DNA of 58,796 bases from NCBI RefSeq assembly GCF_002211105.1, contig NZ_JPUA01000011.1, positions 113,006 through 171,801 on the forward strand. The letters run 5' to 3'. Made by a program: the position numbers and the translations under genes. Shown piece by piece: positions 36,460 through 46,090 of the stretch. Each line of letters begins with the position of its first letter. Positions within the stretch are counted from its first letter, which is position 1. The stretch is from Halomonas campaniensis. GTDB taxonomy: Bacteria; Pseudomonadota; Gammaproteobacteria; Pseudomonadales; Halomonadaceae. The notes under the pieces are model-generated. The model saw only the letters and a program-made list of their open reading frames with translations, was not told the DNA's origin and did not search any database.

Positions 36460-38121
36460 TTAGGCATCAATGCGCTTATATTTCATGCGCTTAGGCGTAT
36501 CGTTTCCGACCCGCTTTCTATGGTCTTCTTCGTACTCTGCGTAGTTGCCTTCAAACAAGACCACTTCAGAGTCACCTTCAAAGGCCATAATGTGCGTGGC
36601 GATACGGTCAAGGAACCAGCGATCATGCGAGATCACCATGGCGCAGCCAGGGAAGGCCAGTAACGCGTCTTCCAGTGCTCGCAGGGTTTCGATATCCAGG
36701 TCGTTAGAGGGCTCATCGAGTAGCAGTACGTTAGCGCCTTGCTTGAGCGTTTGGGCAAGCTGTAAGCGACCACGCTCACCACCAGAAAGCTCAGACAAAC
36801 GCTTCTGCTGGTCATTACCCTTAAAGTTGAAACGACCCACATAGGCGCGCGAGGAGACTTCGTAGCCGTTGATATTAAGGATATCCTGACCATCGGAAAC
36901 GGCTTCCCAGACGCTCTGTTTATCGTCTAAGCTGTCGCGTAGCTGTTCGACATAGGCGATATCGACGGTTTCCCCTACCAGGACTTCGCCCTCATCTGGC
37001 TGCTCTTTACCAGTAATCAGTTTGAACAGCGTCGATTTACCCGCACCGTTACCACCGACGATGCCAACGATCGCACCTTGGGGAATGGTGAAGGAGAGGT
37101 TCTGGTAAAGCAGCTTGTCATCGAAGCGCTTGGCCACGTCACGAAACTCAATGACGTTATCGCCCAGGCGCGGGCCAGGCGGAATATAAATCTCATTGGT
37201 CTCATTACGCTTCTGGAAGTCGCCTGACTGCATCTCTTCGAAGCGGTTAAGACGCGCTTTGCTTTTTGCCTGGCGGCCCTTGGCGTTACTACGCACCCAC
37301 TCAAGCTCTTGCTTGATGGCTTTCTGGCGCGAGGCTTCCTGCTTGGCTTCTTGATTCAGACGCTGATCTTTCTGCTCCAGCCACTGAGAATAGTTACCTT
37401 CAAACGGGATACCCTGACCACGGTCAAGCTCCAGAATCCAGCCTGCTACGTTATCCAGGAAGTAGCGGTCGTGGGTAATCGCCACGACGGTACCGTTATA
37501 GTCGTGAAGGAAACGTTCCAGCCACGCCACCGACTCTGCGTCAAGGTGGTTGGTAGGCTCGTCAAGCAGCAGCATATCAGGGCTGGAAAGCAGCAAGCGG
37601 CAGAGTGCTACACGACGTCGCTCACCGCCCGATAGATTACCTACCTTGGCCTCCCAGGGGGGCAGGCGCAGTGCTTCCGCAGCTACTTCAAGCTTGCGCT
37701 CCAGATTGTGCGCATCGGCGGCTTCGATAATATTCTCAAGGCGTGCCTGCTCGCTGGCCAACGCGTCAAAGTCGGCGTCGGGTTCTGCGTAGGCTGCATA
37801 CACCCCATCCAGCTTCTCCTGCGCCTGTTTAATCTCTCCTAGCGCTTCTTCGACGGTGTCGCGGACGTTTTTCTCGTCGTCAAGCTGCGGCTCCTGGGGA
37901 AGGTAGCCAACATTGATGCCGGGCATCGGACGAGCTTCACCTTCAAACTCTTTATCGACACCGGCCATAATGCGCAGCAGTGTGGATTTACCCGAACCGT
38001 TAAGCCCCAGCACACCGATTTTGGCGCCCGGGAAAAACGAGAGCGAAATATCCTTGAGAATTTGCTTTTTGGGCGGCACTACTTTGCCGACCCGGTTCAT
38101 GGTGAAAACGTATTGCGCCAT
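36460..38121 (-). CDS. ettA: Energy-dependent translational throttle protein EttA
   Basis: 553 residues, ABC-F ATPase with two nucleotide-binding domains and no membrane part. Walker A motifs GLNGSGKST and GGNGAGKST, signatures LSGGERRRVAL and LSGGERGRLQLA, Walker B with LLLDEPTNHLD and LLLDEPSNDLD. The arm and linker (SNAKGRQAKSKARLNRFEEM) fit EttA. It binds the ribosomal E site and gates the first translocation according to the ADP/ATP ratio. Confidence 0.96.
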   Translation of the reverse strand: MAQYVFTMNRVGKVVPPKKQILKDISLSFFPGAKIGVLGLNGSGKSTLLRIMAGVDKEFEGEARPMPGINVGYLPQEPQLDDEKNVRDTVEEALGEIKQAQEKLDGVYAAYAEPDADFDALASEQARLENIIEAADAHNLERKLEVAAEALRLPPWEAKVGNLSGGERRRVALCRLLLSSPDMLLLDEPTNHLDAESVAWLERFLHDYNGTVVAITHDRYFLDNVAGWILELDRGQGIPFEGNYSQWLEQKDQRLNQEAKQEASRQKAIKQELEWVRSNAKGRQAKSKARLNRFEEMQSGDFQKRNETNEIYIPPGPRLGDNVIEFRDVAKRFDDKLLYQNLSFTIPQGAIVGIVGGNGAGKSTLFKLITGKEQPDEGEVLVGETVDIAYVEQLRDSLDDKQSVWEAVSDGQDILNINGYEVSSRAYVGRFNFKGNDQQKRLSELSGGERGRLQLAQTLKQGANVLLLDEPSNDLDIETLRALEDALLAFPGCAMVISHDRWFLDRIATHIMAFEGDSEVVLFEGNYAEYEEDHRKRVGNDTPKRMKYKRIDA

Positions 38122-38295
38122 GGAGATCCGTTAAGTTGATGAAAAGAATAAAGCGACAGCAGCAGACTACTGGCTCTTATTGCCGACTCGTATTACTGAC
38201 CAGGGGGTGATGATAGTGGTCTACGCCAGGAAAGGCTAGGAACGTATAGCAAGCCAGGCCCACTCAATTGCTGAGAAGGCCGAGCTACTCAAGGG

Positions 38296-38508
38296 TTACT
38301 CTTCTTCGTCCCAGTCGTCTTCAATGGCGCGCTGGAGTCGGCGCTCTTCCAACCATGCTTCAACTTGGCGTCGCGCACGTAAGCTGTCCGCTTTGCTTGG
38401 TTTGCTTTTGCCGTATTGGTCATCATTGACGGCGTCTAAGCTTTCAAACTCGTCTGATTCGAGTGCATCGGTAGTAAACGTTTCACGACTTAGGGGGTCA
38501 CGGCTCAT
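38296..38508 (-). CDS. PA3496-like small acidic protein
   Basis: 70 residues, very acidic, with RARRQVEAWLEERRLQRAIEDDWDEEE at the end, the pattern of the PA3496 family described as putative envelope integrity proteins. No signal peptide is seen. GGAGG lies six bases before the ATG at 38508; the longer in-frame start at 38583 lacks a ribosome site. The 174-bp gap to ettA shows nothing I can name. Confidence 0.65.
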   Translation of the reverse strand: MSRDPLSRETFTTDALESDEFESLDAVNDDQYGKSKPSKADSLRARRQVEAWLEERRLQRAIEDDWDEEE

Positions 38509-38693
38509 GTGATGTCCTCCAACCCAGCCGGCGTGCCGGCGAAACAACGGCTTCACACGAGTGCACATGCAGTTCAAAAACACATGCTACGTAGCGTGAA
38601 GCGCCTAGCGCAGTTCAAGCGCCTTGCCGCTATATAACGCCAGTTGGGATGAAGTTCAAGCTTTATAGTTTTTTTTAGCGAGAAAGTTAATAA

Positions 38694-39128
38694 TTAGCTA
38701 TTTTCTCGCTGCTGTTGTAACGCTGCCAGTGCAAGCTGTGCTTCTACACGCTCCGTCACATCTTTTTGCACACCAATGTAGTACATCAGCTCATCAGCTT
38801 CGTCATAGACAGGCGTGATAGATAGCTCGTTCCAAAACATGGTGCCGTCTTTGCGGTAATTGCGCAGTACTTCTCGGGAAGGGTGGCCATCTTTAAGCGC
38901 ATCCCGGATAGCGACGAGCGCATCCTGGTCACGGTCTTCGTTTTGTAAGAAGCGGCAGTCGCGATACAAAATTTCATCCGCACTGTAGCCCGTTAAGCGC
39001 TCAAAGCCTTTGTTGACATAGATGAGGATGTTTTCATCCCCTTCCTGTTCGGCAACGACGATGCCGTCTTCCGATGCGTCAACAATACGTTCAAGCAGCT
39101 CCGGGCTGATCAAAGGGGATCGTTTCAT
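38694..39128 (-). CDS. Short LOV-domain blue-light photoreceptor
   Basis: 144 residues, essentially one PAS/LOV domain with short flanking helices. YRDCRFLQ (C58) is the photoactive LOV motif: blue light forms a cysteinyl-FMN adduct. LRNYRKDGTMFWNELSITPV holds the FMN-binding Asn pair and YYIGVQKDVT the signalling Gln121. The sequence follows the Pseudomonas putida short LOV proteins PpSB1/PpSB2, which lack an effector domain and work as dimers with slow dark recovery. ATG 39128 follows AGGAAC; an upstream in-frame ATG at 39164 is less likely. It is monocistronic with its own promoter. Confidence 0.92.
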   Translation of the reverse strand: MKRSPLISPELLERIVDASEDGIVVAEQEGDENILIYVNKGFERLTGYSADEILYRDCRFLQNEDRDQDALVAIRDALKDGHPSREVLRNYRKDGTMFWNELSITPVYDEADELMYYIGVQKDVTERVEAQLALAALQQQRENS

Positions 39129-39214
39129 CAAGTGGTTCCTGTTGCAGCTCCAAGTCCTTTCCATGATTCACAGCCGTTTCTACGCCTGTGAACCCTCGGA
39201 ATGTCCGTTCACTT

Positions 39215-39242
39215 ATTATAGGTAGCATAGCAAATGTGCCAA
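39215..39242 (-). promoter_or_regulatory. Promoter of the LOV gene
   Basis: On the minus strand TTGGCA (39237-39242), 16 bp and a perfect TATAAT (39215-39220), giving a leader of about 80 nt. No TGTACA-type motif overlaps it. The rest of 39243-39367 shows nothing clear. Confidence 0.65.
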
Positions 39243-39367
39243 CGCATCACTGCTATCTGGCCCTATCATGGCGAGCGTTGTCATGCATTGCAATCGTGAA
39301 CGCTAGCCTAACGCCAACATGCTTATTGAAAATAACCTTTTGTTTCATATTGCTTGCCAGCGGCATG

Positions 39368-40681
39368 TTAATCGACTTCGGGTAATTGATGCGCGCTTAG
39401 CATCGCTCCGGCGCCGGTAGCTGCCAGAATGAGCAGTAATACGCCGCTACCAAACCACTGTGCAAAAGCGCCAACGACACCACCTACGAGCAGCATTAAT
39501 ACGCCGGTTAAGGTGTTTGATAGGGCAACGTAAAGTGCGCGATTATCTTGACTTGCCATATCGACGAGATAGGTTTTACGCCCTAATCGCACGCCATGGT
39601 GGACAATGACGAGCAGGGCGTAAATCGTTGCATAGGGCCAGATGCTGTGTGTCCATTCGCCGGGGAGCCAAGCCAGGCTGGCGGCCAATAAGCAGCAAAT
39701 AGTAGTACCCATCGCTGCATCGCGCATCACGCCCCGACTTGAATGATCTGCGCGTTTTCCCCATACCGGGCTAGCCACCATGGCGGCTAGTCCCGATACC
39801 ACAATCAGTATGCCCAGGCCCCCCAGATCGGTGCCGCTTTGGTTCTGCCCGAGAAGAGCGATATAGGGAAGAGCAAGAGCACTTGAAAGCAAGAGTGCCC
39901 GCGCAACATTAAAGTGTAAAAAAGTGCGGTCATCTTTCAGCAGCGAGAGCCCCAGTTTAATGCTGTCCCAGCCGTTTTCTCCGCCCTCTACCGCGCCGGC
40001 GGCTTCTTGAATGCGCGCGGCAGCGATGGCATTCATTAGCCAACCGCTGGCGGCTATGACCAGCAGTATTGCCACGACTAAATTGCCGGGGCGGCTCTCA
40101 AATAACATGAGCACTGCCCCTGCTGCCAGCGTCGCACCACCGGCAATACTGCCGCTCCAGCCCATTAACGTGCCACGGCGGCGCTTGGCAATGGTTTTAC
40201 CCAGCACATCTTTTGTGGCAATTGAAGATAACCCCCGTGCCAGTGAGAGCAGAACGAGCACTGCGAGTACTAACGCACCCCCTAGGGTGCCGTTGGCGAA
40301 TAACGCTAATACGGCAAGCGCTAAGGCAGCACATGCTTGGGTTAGTGCACCTGTGACCCATACCCATTTGCGTCTGGGCTTTAAACGGATAAACCCAGCC
40401 ACAAAAATTTGTGGCAGCAGGGCGCCTGACTCCCGGATGGGAACCAGTAGGCCTACCATCCATACGGGAGCGCCAATAATGCCCATCAGCCAGGGTAAAA
40501 CCAAACGCGCGCTCGACAGTTCGTCAGCCAACTTATTGCCCAAAGAGGCCCATACATGGAGAAAAAAATTGTGCGGTTGCTCGTCGCAGGCGCTTTCAGG
40601 TATGTCGTCGCACATGCGGCTGTCGTCATCGCCCGTTAGCCACTCATAGAGTCGAGACTGTGAAACATCATGTTCGGCCAT
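39368..40681 (-). CDS. MFS transporter
   Basis: 437 residues with about 12 membrane helices after a polar N-terminus of some 55 residues. The loop between the halves and TGALTQACAALALAV, SGSIAGGATLAAGAVLM are MFS-like, but no substrate signature is clear. AAGGAG lies five bases from the ATG. It is divergent from the SelW-like gene, with a palindrome between them. A UhpC- or drug-exporter assignment is not supported. Confidence 0.8.
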   Translation of the reverse strand: MAEHDVSQSRLYEWLTGDDDSRMCDDIPESACDEQPHNFFLHVWASLGNKLADELSSARLVLPWLMGIIGAPVWMVGLLVPIRESGALLPQIFVAGFIRLKPRRKWVWVTGALTQACAALALAVLALFANGTLGGALVLAVLVLLSLARGLSSIATKDVLGKTIAKRRRGTLMGWSGSIAGGATLAAGAVLMLFESRPGNLVVAILLVIAASGWLMNAIAAARIQEAAGAVEGGENGWDSIKLGLSLLKDDRTFLHFNVARALLLSSALALPYIALLGQNQSGTDLGGLGILIVVSGLAAMVASPVWGKRADHSSRGVMRDAAMGTTICCLLAASLAWLPGEWTHSIWPYATIYALLVIVHHGVRLGRKTYLVDMASQDNRALYVALSNTLTGVLMLLVGGVVGAFAQWFGSGVLLLILAATGAGAMLSAHQLPEVD

Positions 40682-40711
40682 CGGAGCTCCTTCTTAATTG
40701 ACCTATCTCAA

Positions 40712-40727
40712 GTCATCTCAAGATGAC
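40712..40727. promoter_or_regulatory. 16-bp near-perfect palindrome between divergent MFS and SelW-like genes
   Basis: GTCATCT and AGATGAC around a two-base centre, 31 bp from the MFS start and 48 bp from the SelW-like start. A possible operator shared by both genes. Confidence 0.45.
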
Positions 40728-40774
40728 AGAATATCTTCTTAGGATGCCACATTAACTTGCCTTGGAGATCAGGG

Positions 40775-41044
40775 ATGTCACGTATTCAAATCCGTTATTG
40801 TACTCAGTGCCAGTGGCTACTGCGCAGTGGTTGGTATGCACAGGAATTGCTTTCAACTTTTGGTGAAGGATTAAGCGAGGTATCGTTAGCTCCTTCCCAT
40901 GGCGGTACGTTCGAGATCTGGTGTGATGATGTGCTGTTATGGGAGCGCAAGCGGGATGGTGGTTTTCCGGATATTAAGCTTCTCAAACAGCGTGTACGCG
41001 ATCAGTTGGAGCCGGGGCGAGATTTAGGGCATATCGACCGATGA
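40775..41044 (+). CDS. SelT/SelW/SelH (Rdx) family selenoprotein-like protein
   Basis: 89 residues, thioredoxin-like. IRYCTQCQWLLRSGW carries CxxC, with cysteine in the position that is selenocysteine in some relatives. GTFEIWCDDVLLWERKRDGGFPDIK is the second conserved motif. A redox role is likely. GGAG precedes ATG 40775; the longer frame from 40757 is less likely. The stop overlaps the next ATG (ATGA). Confidence 0.9.
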   Translation: MSRIQIRYCTQCQWLLRSGWYAQELLSTFGEGLSEVSLAPSHGGTFEIWCDDVLLWERKRDGGFPDIKLLKQRVRDQLEPGRDLGHIDR

Positions 41045-41919
41045 ATCAGGATCGGCAAGCAATTCTGTTTGGCTTAGGGGCCGTCGCATTATGGTCGACG
41101 GTGGCAACGGCCTTCAAAGTGGCACTCGCTTGGATGAGCCCTCTAGAGCTGATGTGGCTTGCAGCGCTCGTTTCCTGGGCACTGATGGGGGCGCTGGTCA
41201 TTAAGCAGGGAAATATCGCCACAGCGCTACGCAACGGCTGGAAGACAGCAGCCTGGGCAGGGCTGATGAACCCGGTGGCCTATTATTTGGTGCTCTTCGC
41301 CGCCTATGACCGCCTCCCTGGGCAGGAGGCGATGGCTTTGAATTACACCTGGGCCTTGGCGATGGCGTTTTTGGCGGTGCCATTACTTGGGCAGCGTTTG
41401 ACGCGTATGGATATTGTTGCTGGGTTGGTCGCCTACGCAGGCGTATGGGTGATAGCAACACGCGGCGCGGTTTTTAATGTCTCTTTTGCCGACCCGCTAG
41501 GGGTCGTGCTGGCACTTGCTTCGACGTTGCTATGGGCGCTTTATTGGCTACTCAATGCGCGTGATCGACGCCCTCCGCTCGTTGGTCAATGGCAAAATTT
41601 TAGCGTAGGCCTGCCTGTATTGACCCTATTGTTACTGCTCGGCCCTGGTTACCAATGGCACGGTTGGCCTGCTTTTGGTGCTGGAGTGTATGTGGGGCTA
41701 TTTGAAATGGGGGTGGCGTTCATTCTATGGCAGTTGGCAGTGCATAAGGTGTCGCGTACGGCAAAAGTCTCCAACCTGATTTTTCTCTCACCGCCAGTAT
41801 CGCTGCTGTTACTTTTCCTGGTAGTGGGAGAGCCTATTTTGCCATCGACGTTAATTGGGCTAGTGCTGATACTGCTGGGTCTGGGGCTGCAGCAAGTACA
41901 GAAAAGCGAACGATTCTGA
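41041..41919 (+). CDS. EamA/DMT-family transporter
   Basis: 292 residues, ten membrane helices as two five-helix EamA repeats (ALWSTVATAFKVAL and TLLWALYWLLNARD mark the repeat starts). Such proteins export amino acids or metabolites. Translation is coupled to the SelW-like gene through a four-base overlap. Confidence 0.87.
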   Translation: MNQDRQAILFGLGAVALWSTVATAFKVALAWMSPLELMWLAALVSWALMGALVIKQGNIATALRNGWKTAAWAGLMNPVAYYLVLFAAYDRLPGQEAMALNYTWALAMAFLAVPLLGQRLTRMDIVAGLVAYAGVWVIATRGAVFNVSFADPLGVVLALASTLLWALYWLLNARDRRPPLVGQWQNFSVGLPVLTLLLLLGPGYQWHGWPAFGAGVYVGLFEMGVAFILWQLAVHKVSRTAKVSNLIFLSPPVSLLLLFLVVGEPILPSTLIGLVLILLGLGLQQVQKSERF

Positions 41920-42204
41920 ATATTTTTCTGTGTTTTAATGATGTTCTTATTGTAATTTTTTGTGACATTTGGTTTTATGACGTCAGGGTGAGTAGGAAAT
42001 TAACTAAATTAGGCTAAGCTCAGCTGATTAAGTTTTAACTACCATAGGTTTACTTCAAAAAATTGGGTGCTCGTAGGGACACAGGCTCGCTAAGCGATGA
42101 GATTTCGCGAGCTTATACTTGAAGCAATAGTGCAACATAGCTCAATGGGTCACACGAATAATGCGCTGTGTGCGATGAGTGCCACACTTTAGGGAACGCT
42201 GACG
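41920..42204 (+). other. AT-rich intergenic region before the adhesin secretion locus
   Basis: 285 bp, AT-rich, with TGACGTCA at 41979-41986. It should hold the promoter of the tolC-like gene, but I find no convincing -35/-10 pair and no gene. Confidence 0.4.
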
Positions 42205-43746
42205 ATGAACAAAAATGCCGTATCGAGACTAAAAAAAATCTTCTGTCACCATGTTTTTAAGCCACTGACAGTGACCACGTTAGCGTGTGTCCCGCTTACG
42301 GCGTTAGCGCAGTCTCTTCCCGCTAGTCTCTACGCACCAGGCTCCACCGATCTTCCCAGTACGATTCAGCAAACGATCATTACGAACCCCGATGTCAATG
42401 CTGCTTGGGCGAACTTTAGCGCTTCCGGTAGCGATGTCAGGGTCGCAAAGGGTAATTATTTGCCTTCGATCGATATCTCTGCAGGAGTAGGGCGTCAAGA
42501 CCAGCAAAATGATGGGCGTGGAAGCTACAGCAGTGACTTTGCGGAACTTACACTCACCCAAATGGTGTTTGATGGGTTTGCCACCCGTAGTGAAGTAGAG
42601 CGGTTGGATCGCACTCGGTTGATTGCCTATTTTGAGTTGCTGGGCGCAAGTGAAGAAGTGACGCTGGAAGCTTTTCGCACCTATCTTGATGTGCTTCGCT
42701 ACCGCGAGATGGTGCGTTTAGCGCAAGATAATTACCGCGAGCATCAACGGGTATTCTCGCAAATTGAAGAGCGCGCCCTTTCCGGGGCGGGGCGTGGCGT
42801 TGACCTGGAGCAAATCAGCGGCCGTTTAGCGTTAGCTGAATCTAACTTGATGACCGAAGCGTCGAACCTACACGACGTCACGGCTCGCTATCAGCGTATC
42901 GTCGGCGAACTTCCTCCCCAGAATATGTCGCCTGCACCTAGCTTGGCTGCTGACCTGCCCACGGATGTTAACCAAGCTGTCGAAATGGCATTTGAAGGGA
43001 ACCCAGATTTCCATGCCGCGATTGAAAATATTGCTGTGCAACGTGCTGAGCAAGGGGCTGCGAAGGCCGCCTTTATGCCCCGCCTTGATATACAGGGGCG
43101 CACGGGAACCAATAATCAAGACGACTCAATAGCTGGGCGCAGTGACGAGCACAGTATTCAACTGGTCGCTAGCATGAACCTCTATCGCGGTGGTTCTGAT
43201 AGTGCAGCGTTTGATGCGGCGGCCACGCGGATTGAGCAAGCCGTCAATCAACGTGAGGCGGCTTGTACAAACGTTCGTCAAACCACTCAAATTGCCTATA
43301 ACGATACTCAGCGCTTGGAAGAGCAACTGAGCTATCTAAATGAGCATCGTCAGTCGATTAACCGAGTTCGCGCGGCTTATCAGCAGCAGTTTGATATTGG
43401 CCAGCGAACGTTGTTGGACGTGCTTGACAGTGAAAACGAATATTTCGAGGCCAGCCGAGCCTTCGCAAATGCTGAGTTTGATTTAACCTTGGCCCAAGCG
43501 CGTACGCTAGCAGCAATGGGGCAACTTATGCACACTCTTGAAGTGGTGCGCGACGATATTCCTAGCCTTGCCGAACTTGGCTACGACGATATAACGCTTA
43601 GTAATGAGATGACCTGTGGAACGGAAGGGCCACGTGGCTTTAATTTAGAAGACTTTACGCGCGGTATTTCTTCGTTACCTACTCACGCCGATACGCTAAC
43701 GTCGTCTTATGCCAACAATGAGCAGCTAGCTATGATTTCCCAGTAG
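42205..43746 (+). CDS. TolC-family type I secretion outer membrane protein
   Basis: 513 residues: a signal peptide (to about Ala35), then the TolC repeat structure of beta-barrel and long helices. DVRVAKGNYLPSIDISAGVGRQ and RLDIQGRTGTNNQDD mark the first strand of each repeat, and YQQQFDIGQRTLLDVLDSENEYFEA is the typical second-repeat helix. It fits LapE-type channels that serve LapBC exporters. The next three genes encode the exporter parts and a regulator. The start is ATG 42205. Confidence 0.92.
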   Translation: MNKNAVSRLKKIFCHHVFKPLTVTTLACVPLTALAQSLPASLYAPGSTDLPSTIQQTIITNPDVNAAWANFSASGSDVRVAKGNYLPSIDISAGVGRQDQQNDGRGSYSSDFAELTLTQMVFDGFATRSEVERLDRTRLIAYFELLGASEEVTLEAFRTYLDVLRYREMVRLAQDNYREHQRVFSQIEERALSGAGRGVDLEQISGRLALAESNLMTEASNLHDVTARYQRIVGELPPQNMSPAPSLAADLPTDVNQAVEMAFEGNPDFHAAIENIAVQRAEQGAAKAAFMPRLDIQGRTGTNNQDDSIAGRSDEHSIQLVASMNLYRGGSDSAAFDAAATRIEQAVNQREAACTNVRQTTQIAYNDTQRLEEQLSYLNEHRQSINRVRAAYQQQFDIGQRTLLDVLDSENEYFEASRAFANAEFDLTLAQARTLAAMGQLMHTLEVVRDDIPSLAELGYDDITLSNEMTCGTEGPRGFNLEDFTRGISSLPTHADTLTSSYANNEQLAMISQ

Positions 43747-43878
43747 CTGCAATTGGGCCACGAGAATGCGCTGGTCACTAACGGCTAATGTGTTTGAATA
43801 GTTCTCTGTACAGAAACAGCGTTATTCGTCGTTTGGCGGCGATGGATTAGCGGCCTCCGCTAATCATAGGGGAAATAG

Positions 43879-43894
43879 ATGCCTATATAGGCAT
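43879..43894. promoter_or_regulatory. 16-bp perfect palindrome before the ABC exporter gene
   Basis: ATGCCTATATAGGCAT is a perfect palindrome 18 bp upstream of the GTG start. It could be an operator or form a hairpin in the leader that affects translation. Confidence 0.55.
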
Positions 43895-43912
43895 TAGGGT
43901 AAAGAGGTCTTT

Positions 43913-46090
43913 GTGACACAAACCAAGCTGGAAAGGCCGACCGCTGCAAATGCTGGCGAGCAGCCATTAGGCGATGAGTTACTCGAATGTTTGAAAGCGG
44001 TTGCCTCATTTCATCAGCACGAGGTGTCATCAGAGGCCCTTAGAGCGGGCTTACCCTTGGAGGAGGGTAAGCTGACGCCTTCCGTCTTTGGTAGGGCCGC
44101 TTCCCGTGCCGGGCTGACGTCGCGGATTGTTAAAAGCAAGCTGTCGGCACTAAACCCTGCACTATTTCCCGCTATTCTCTTGTTGGAGCCGGGTAGGGCG
44201 TGTGTGCTGTTGGGGATTGATCTCAAGCAGCAAAAAGCAAACGTCATCTTTCCTGAGCTATCGGAATCAAATGTTGAACTGCCTCTTGAAGAGCTGTATG
44301 CGGGCTATAGCGGCGAAGCTATTTATGTCCGCCCTAAATTTCTAGCGGATAATGCGTCTGAACCAGGGGTCAAGAAGCGTCGCGATCAGCACTGGTTTTG
44401 GGGCGTCATTCGCGAAAACAGACCTCTCTATCGCGATATCGTATTGGGCTCGGTGGCGATCAATGTTTTCGCCATCGCAATGCCACTGTTTGTTCTTAAT
44501 GTCTATGATCGAGTAGTGCCCAATCAGGCAACGGAAACGCTCTGGGTGCTGGCGATAGGCATCTTCATAGTGCTGTGCTTTGATTTGGTGCTTAGGCTCA
44601 TGCGCAGCAGTTTTGTCGACTTAGCCGCTAGCCGTGCGGACGTGAAGCTCTCTTCCTCAATCATGGCTAAAGCATTGGGCCTGCGCTTAGAAGAGCGCCC
44701 CGCATCCACCGGGTCGTTTACCTCAACGCTCCAGTCTTTTGAGTCGGTACGCGCCTTTATTGGTTCTGCGACTATTTTGGGCATTGTCGACCTTCCATTT
44801 GTACTGATGTTTGCGGCGATTATCGCGCTGATTAGCCCCTGGCTAGTGCTGCCGGTATTGGTGGGCATTGTATTTGTGCTGCTTTACGCACTGGCCGCTC
44901 AGGGAAAACTTCATGAGCTTTCTCAAACTACCTGGGAGGTTGGCGCACAGCGTAACTCGCTGTTGGTGGAATCGATTTCTCAGTTAGAAAATGTTAAAGC
45001 GCTGCGGGCAGAAAGCCGTATCCAGCGCCACTGGGAAAAATCATCGGCCTTCCTTTCCCGCACCGGCGCGCAGTTAAAAATGGTCAGCACCTCTGTCTCC
45101 AATGTGGCCCAGTGGGCGCAGCACAGCGTGGCGGTATGCGTCATTATTGTCGGTGTTTATCAAATTATCGAAGGCAACCTCACCCAGGGCGGGTTGATTG
45201 CTGCCTATATGCTCTCTTCACGGGCGATGGCACCTATCAGTCAGGCAGCGGCGCTGCTGGCGCAATACCATCAATCCTCAACGGCGCTTGAGTCACTCAA
45301 CGCAGTAATGGACAAAAAGGTAGAGCGCCATGAGGGCAAAGCTTATGTAGAAAAGCCCAGCTTCGTTGGCAATATTCGTCTTGAGAAAGTTACTCTTCGC
45401 TACCCCAGTGAAGAGCGTGAAGCGCTGAAGGATGTATCGATAACGGTCAAAGCCGGAGAAAAAGTAGCCCTGCTTGGCCGCATTGGTTGCGGTAAATCTT
45501 CATTAAATAAATTGGTGTTGGGGTTTTATCAGCCAACGTCTGGAGCGGTGCTGGTGGATAACGTGGATATTCGCCAGTTAGATCCACTGCAGCTACGCCG
45601 CCATATTGGCTATGTTCCCCAGGACGTTAGCCTGTTTTCAGGGTCACTGCGGGATAATATTGTGGCGGGTGGCGGTAGTGACCGCGTTGATGACGAGGCG
45701 TTGCTACGTGCAATTGAACTGGCTGGCTTGGAGTCCCTTGTCAATAGCCACCCCCATGGTGTGGATCTGCAAGTGGGTGAGCGTGGCCAAGCGCTTTCCG
45801 GTGGACAAAAACAGTCCGTCGCTATCGCCCGTGCGCTGGTGCAGGATCCGCCTATTCTGCTGTTGGATGAACCGACAAGCTCTATGGATAACGCCAGCGA
45901 AGAGGCATTTAAAGCCAATCTGACAAACGTGGCTGCAGGAAAAACGATTCTGGTGGTGACGCACCGCACCTCGCTTCTCTCCCTGGTAGATCGAATTATC
46001 GTCATGGATGCCGGCAAGGTCGTGGCCGATGGGCCGCGTGACACTGTGGTCGAGGCATTGCGCAAAGGCCAGATCGGGAGGGCATCGTAA
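43913..46090 (+). CDS. Type I secretion ABC transporter (LapB/LssB-like)
   Basis: 725 residues. N-terminal C39-like domain (about 1-140) without the catalytic cysteine motif, so a substrate-holding rather than processing domain; six-helix membrane domain (about 175-435); C-terminal ATPase with Walker A GRIGCGKSS, signature LSGGQKQSVAIA and Walker B ILLLDEPTSSMD. It matches exporters of giant RTX/Lap adhesins. The start is GTG 43913 with AAAGAGG upstream. The stop shares one base with the next ATG. Confidence 0.94.
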   Translation: MTQTKLERPTAANAGEQPLGDELLECLKAVASFHQHEVSSEALRAGLPLEEGKLTPSVFGRAASRAGLTSRIVKSKLSALNPALFPAILLLEPGRACVLLGIDLKQQKANVIFPELSESNVELPLEELYAGYSGEAIYVRPKFLADNASEPGVKKRRDQHWFWGVIRENRPLYRDIVLGSVAINVFAIAMPLFVLNVYDRVVPNQATETLWVLAIGIFIVLCFDLVLRLMRSSFVDLAASRADVKLSSSIMAKALGLRLEERPASTGSFTSTLQSFESVRAFIGSATILGIVDLPFVLMFAAIIALISPWLVLPVLVGIVFVLLYALAAQGKLHELSQTTWEVGAQRNSLLVESISQLENVKALRAESRIQRHWEKSSAFLSRTGAQLKMVSTSVSNVAQWAQHSVAVCVIIVGVYQIIEGNLTQGGLIAAYMLSSRAMAPISQAAALLAQYHQSSTALESLNAVMDKKVERHEGKAYVEKPSFVGNIRLEKVTLRYPSEEREALKDVSITVKAGEKVALLGRIGCGKSSLNKLVLGFYQPTSGAVLVDNVDIRQLDPLQLRRHIGYVPQDVSLFSGSLRDNIVAGGGSDRVDDEALLRAIELAGLESLVNSHPHGVDLQVGERGQALSGGQKQSVAIARALVQDPPILLLDEPTSSMDNASEEAFKANLTNVAAGKTILVVTHRTSLLSLVDRIIVMDAGKVVADGPRDTVVEALRKGQIGRAS

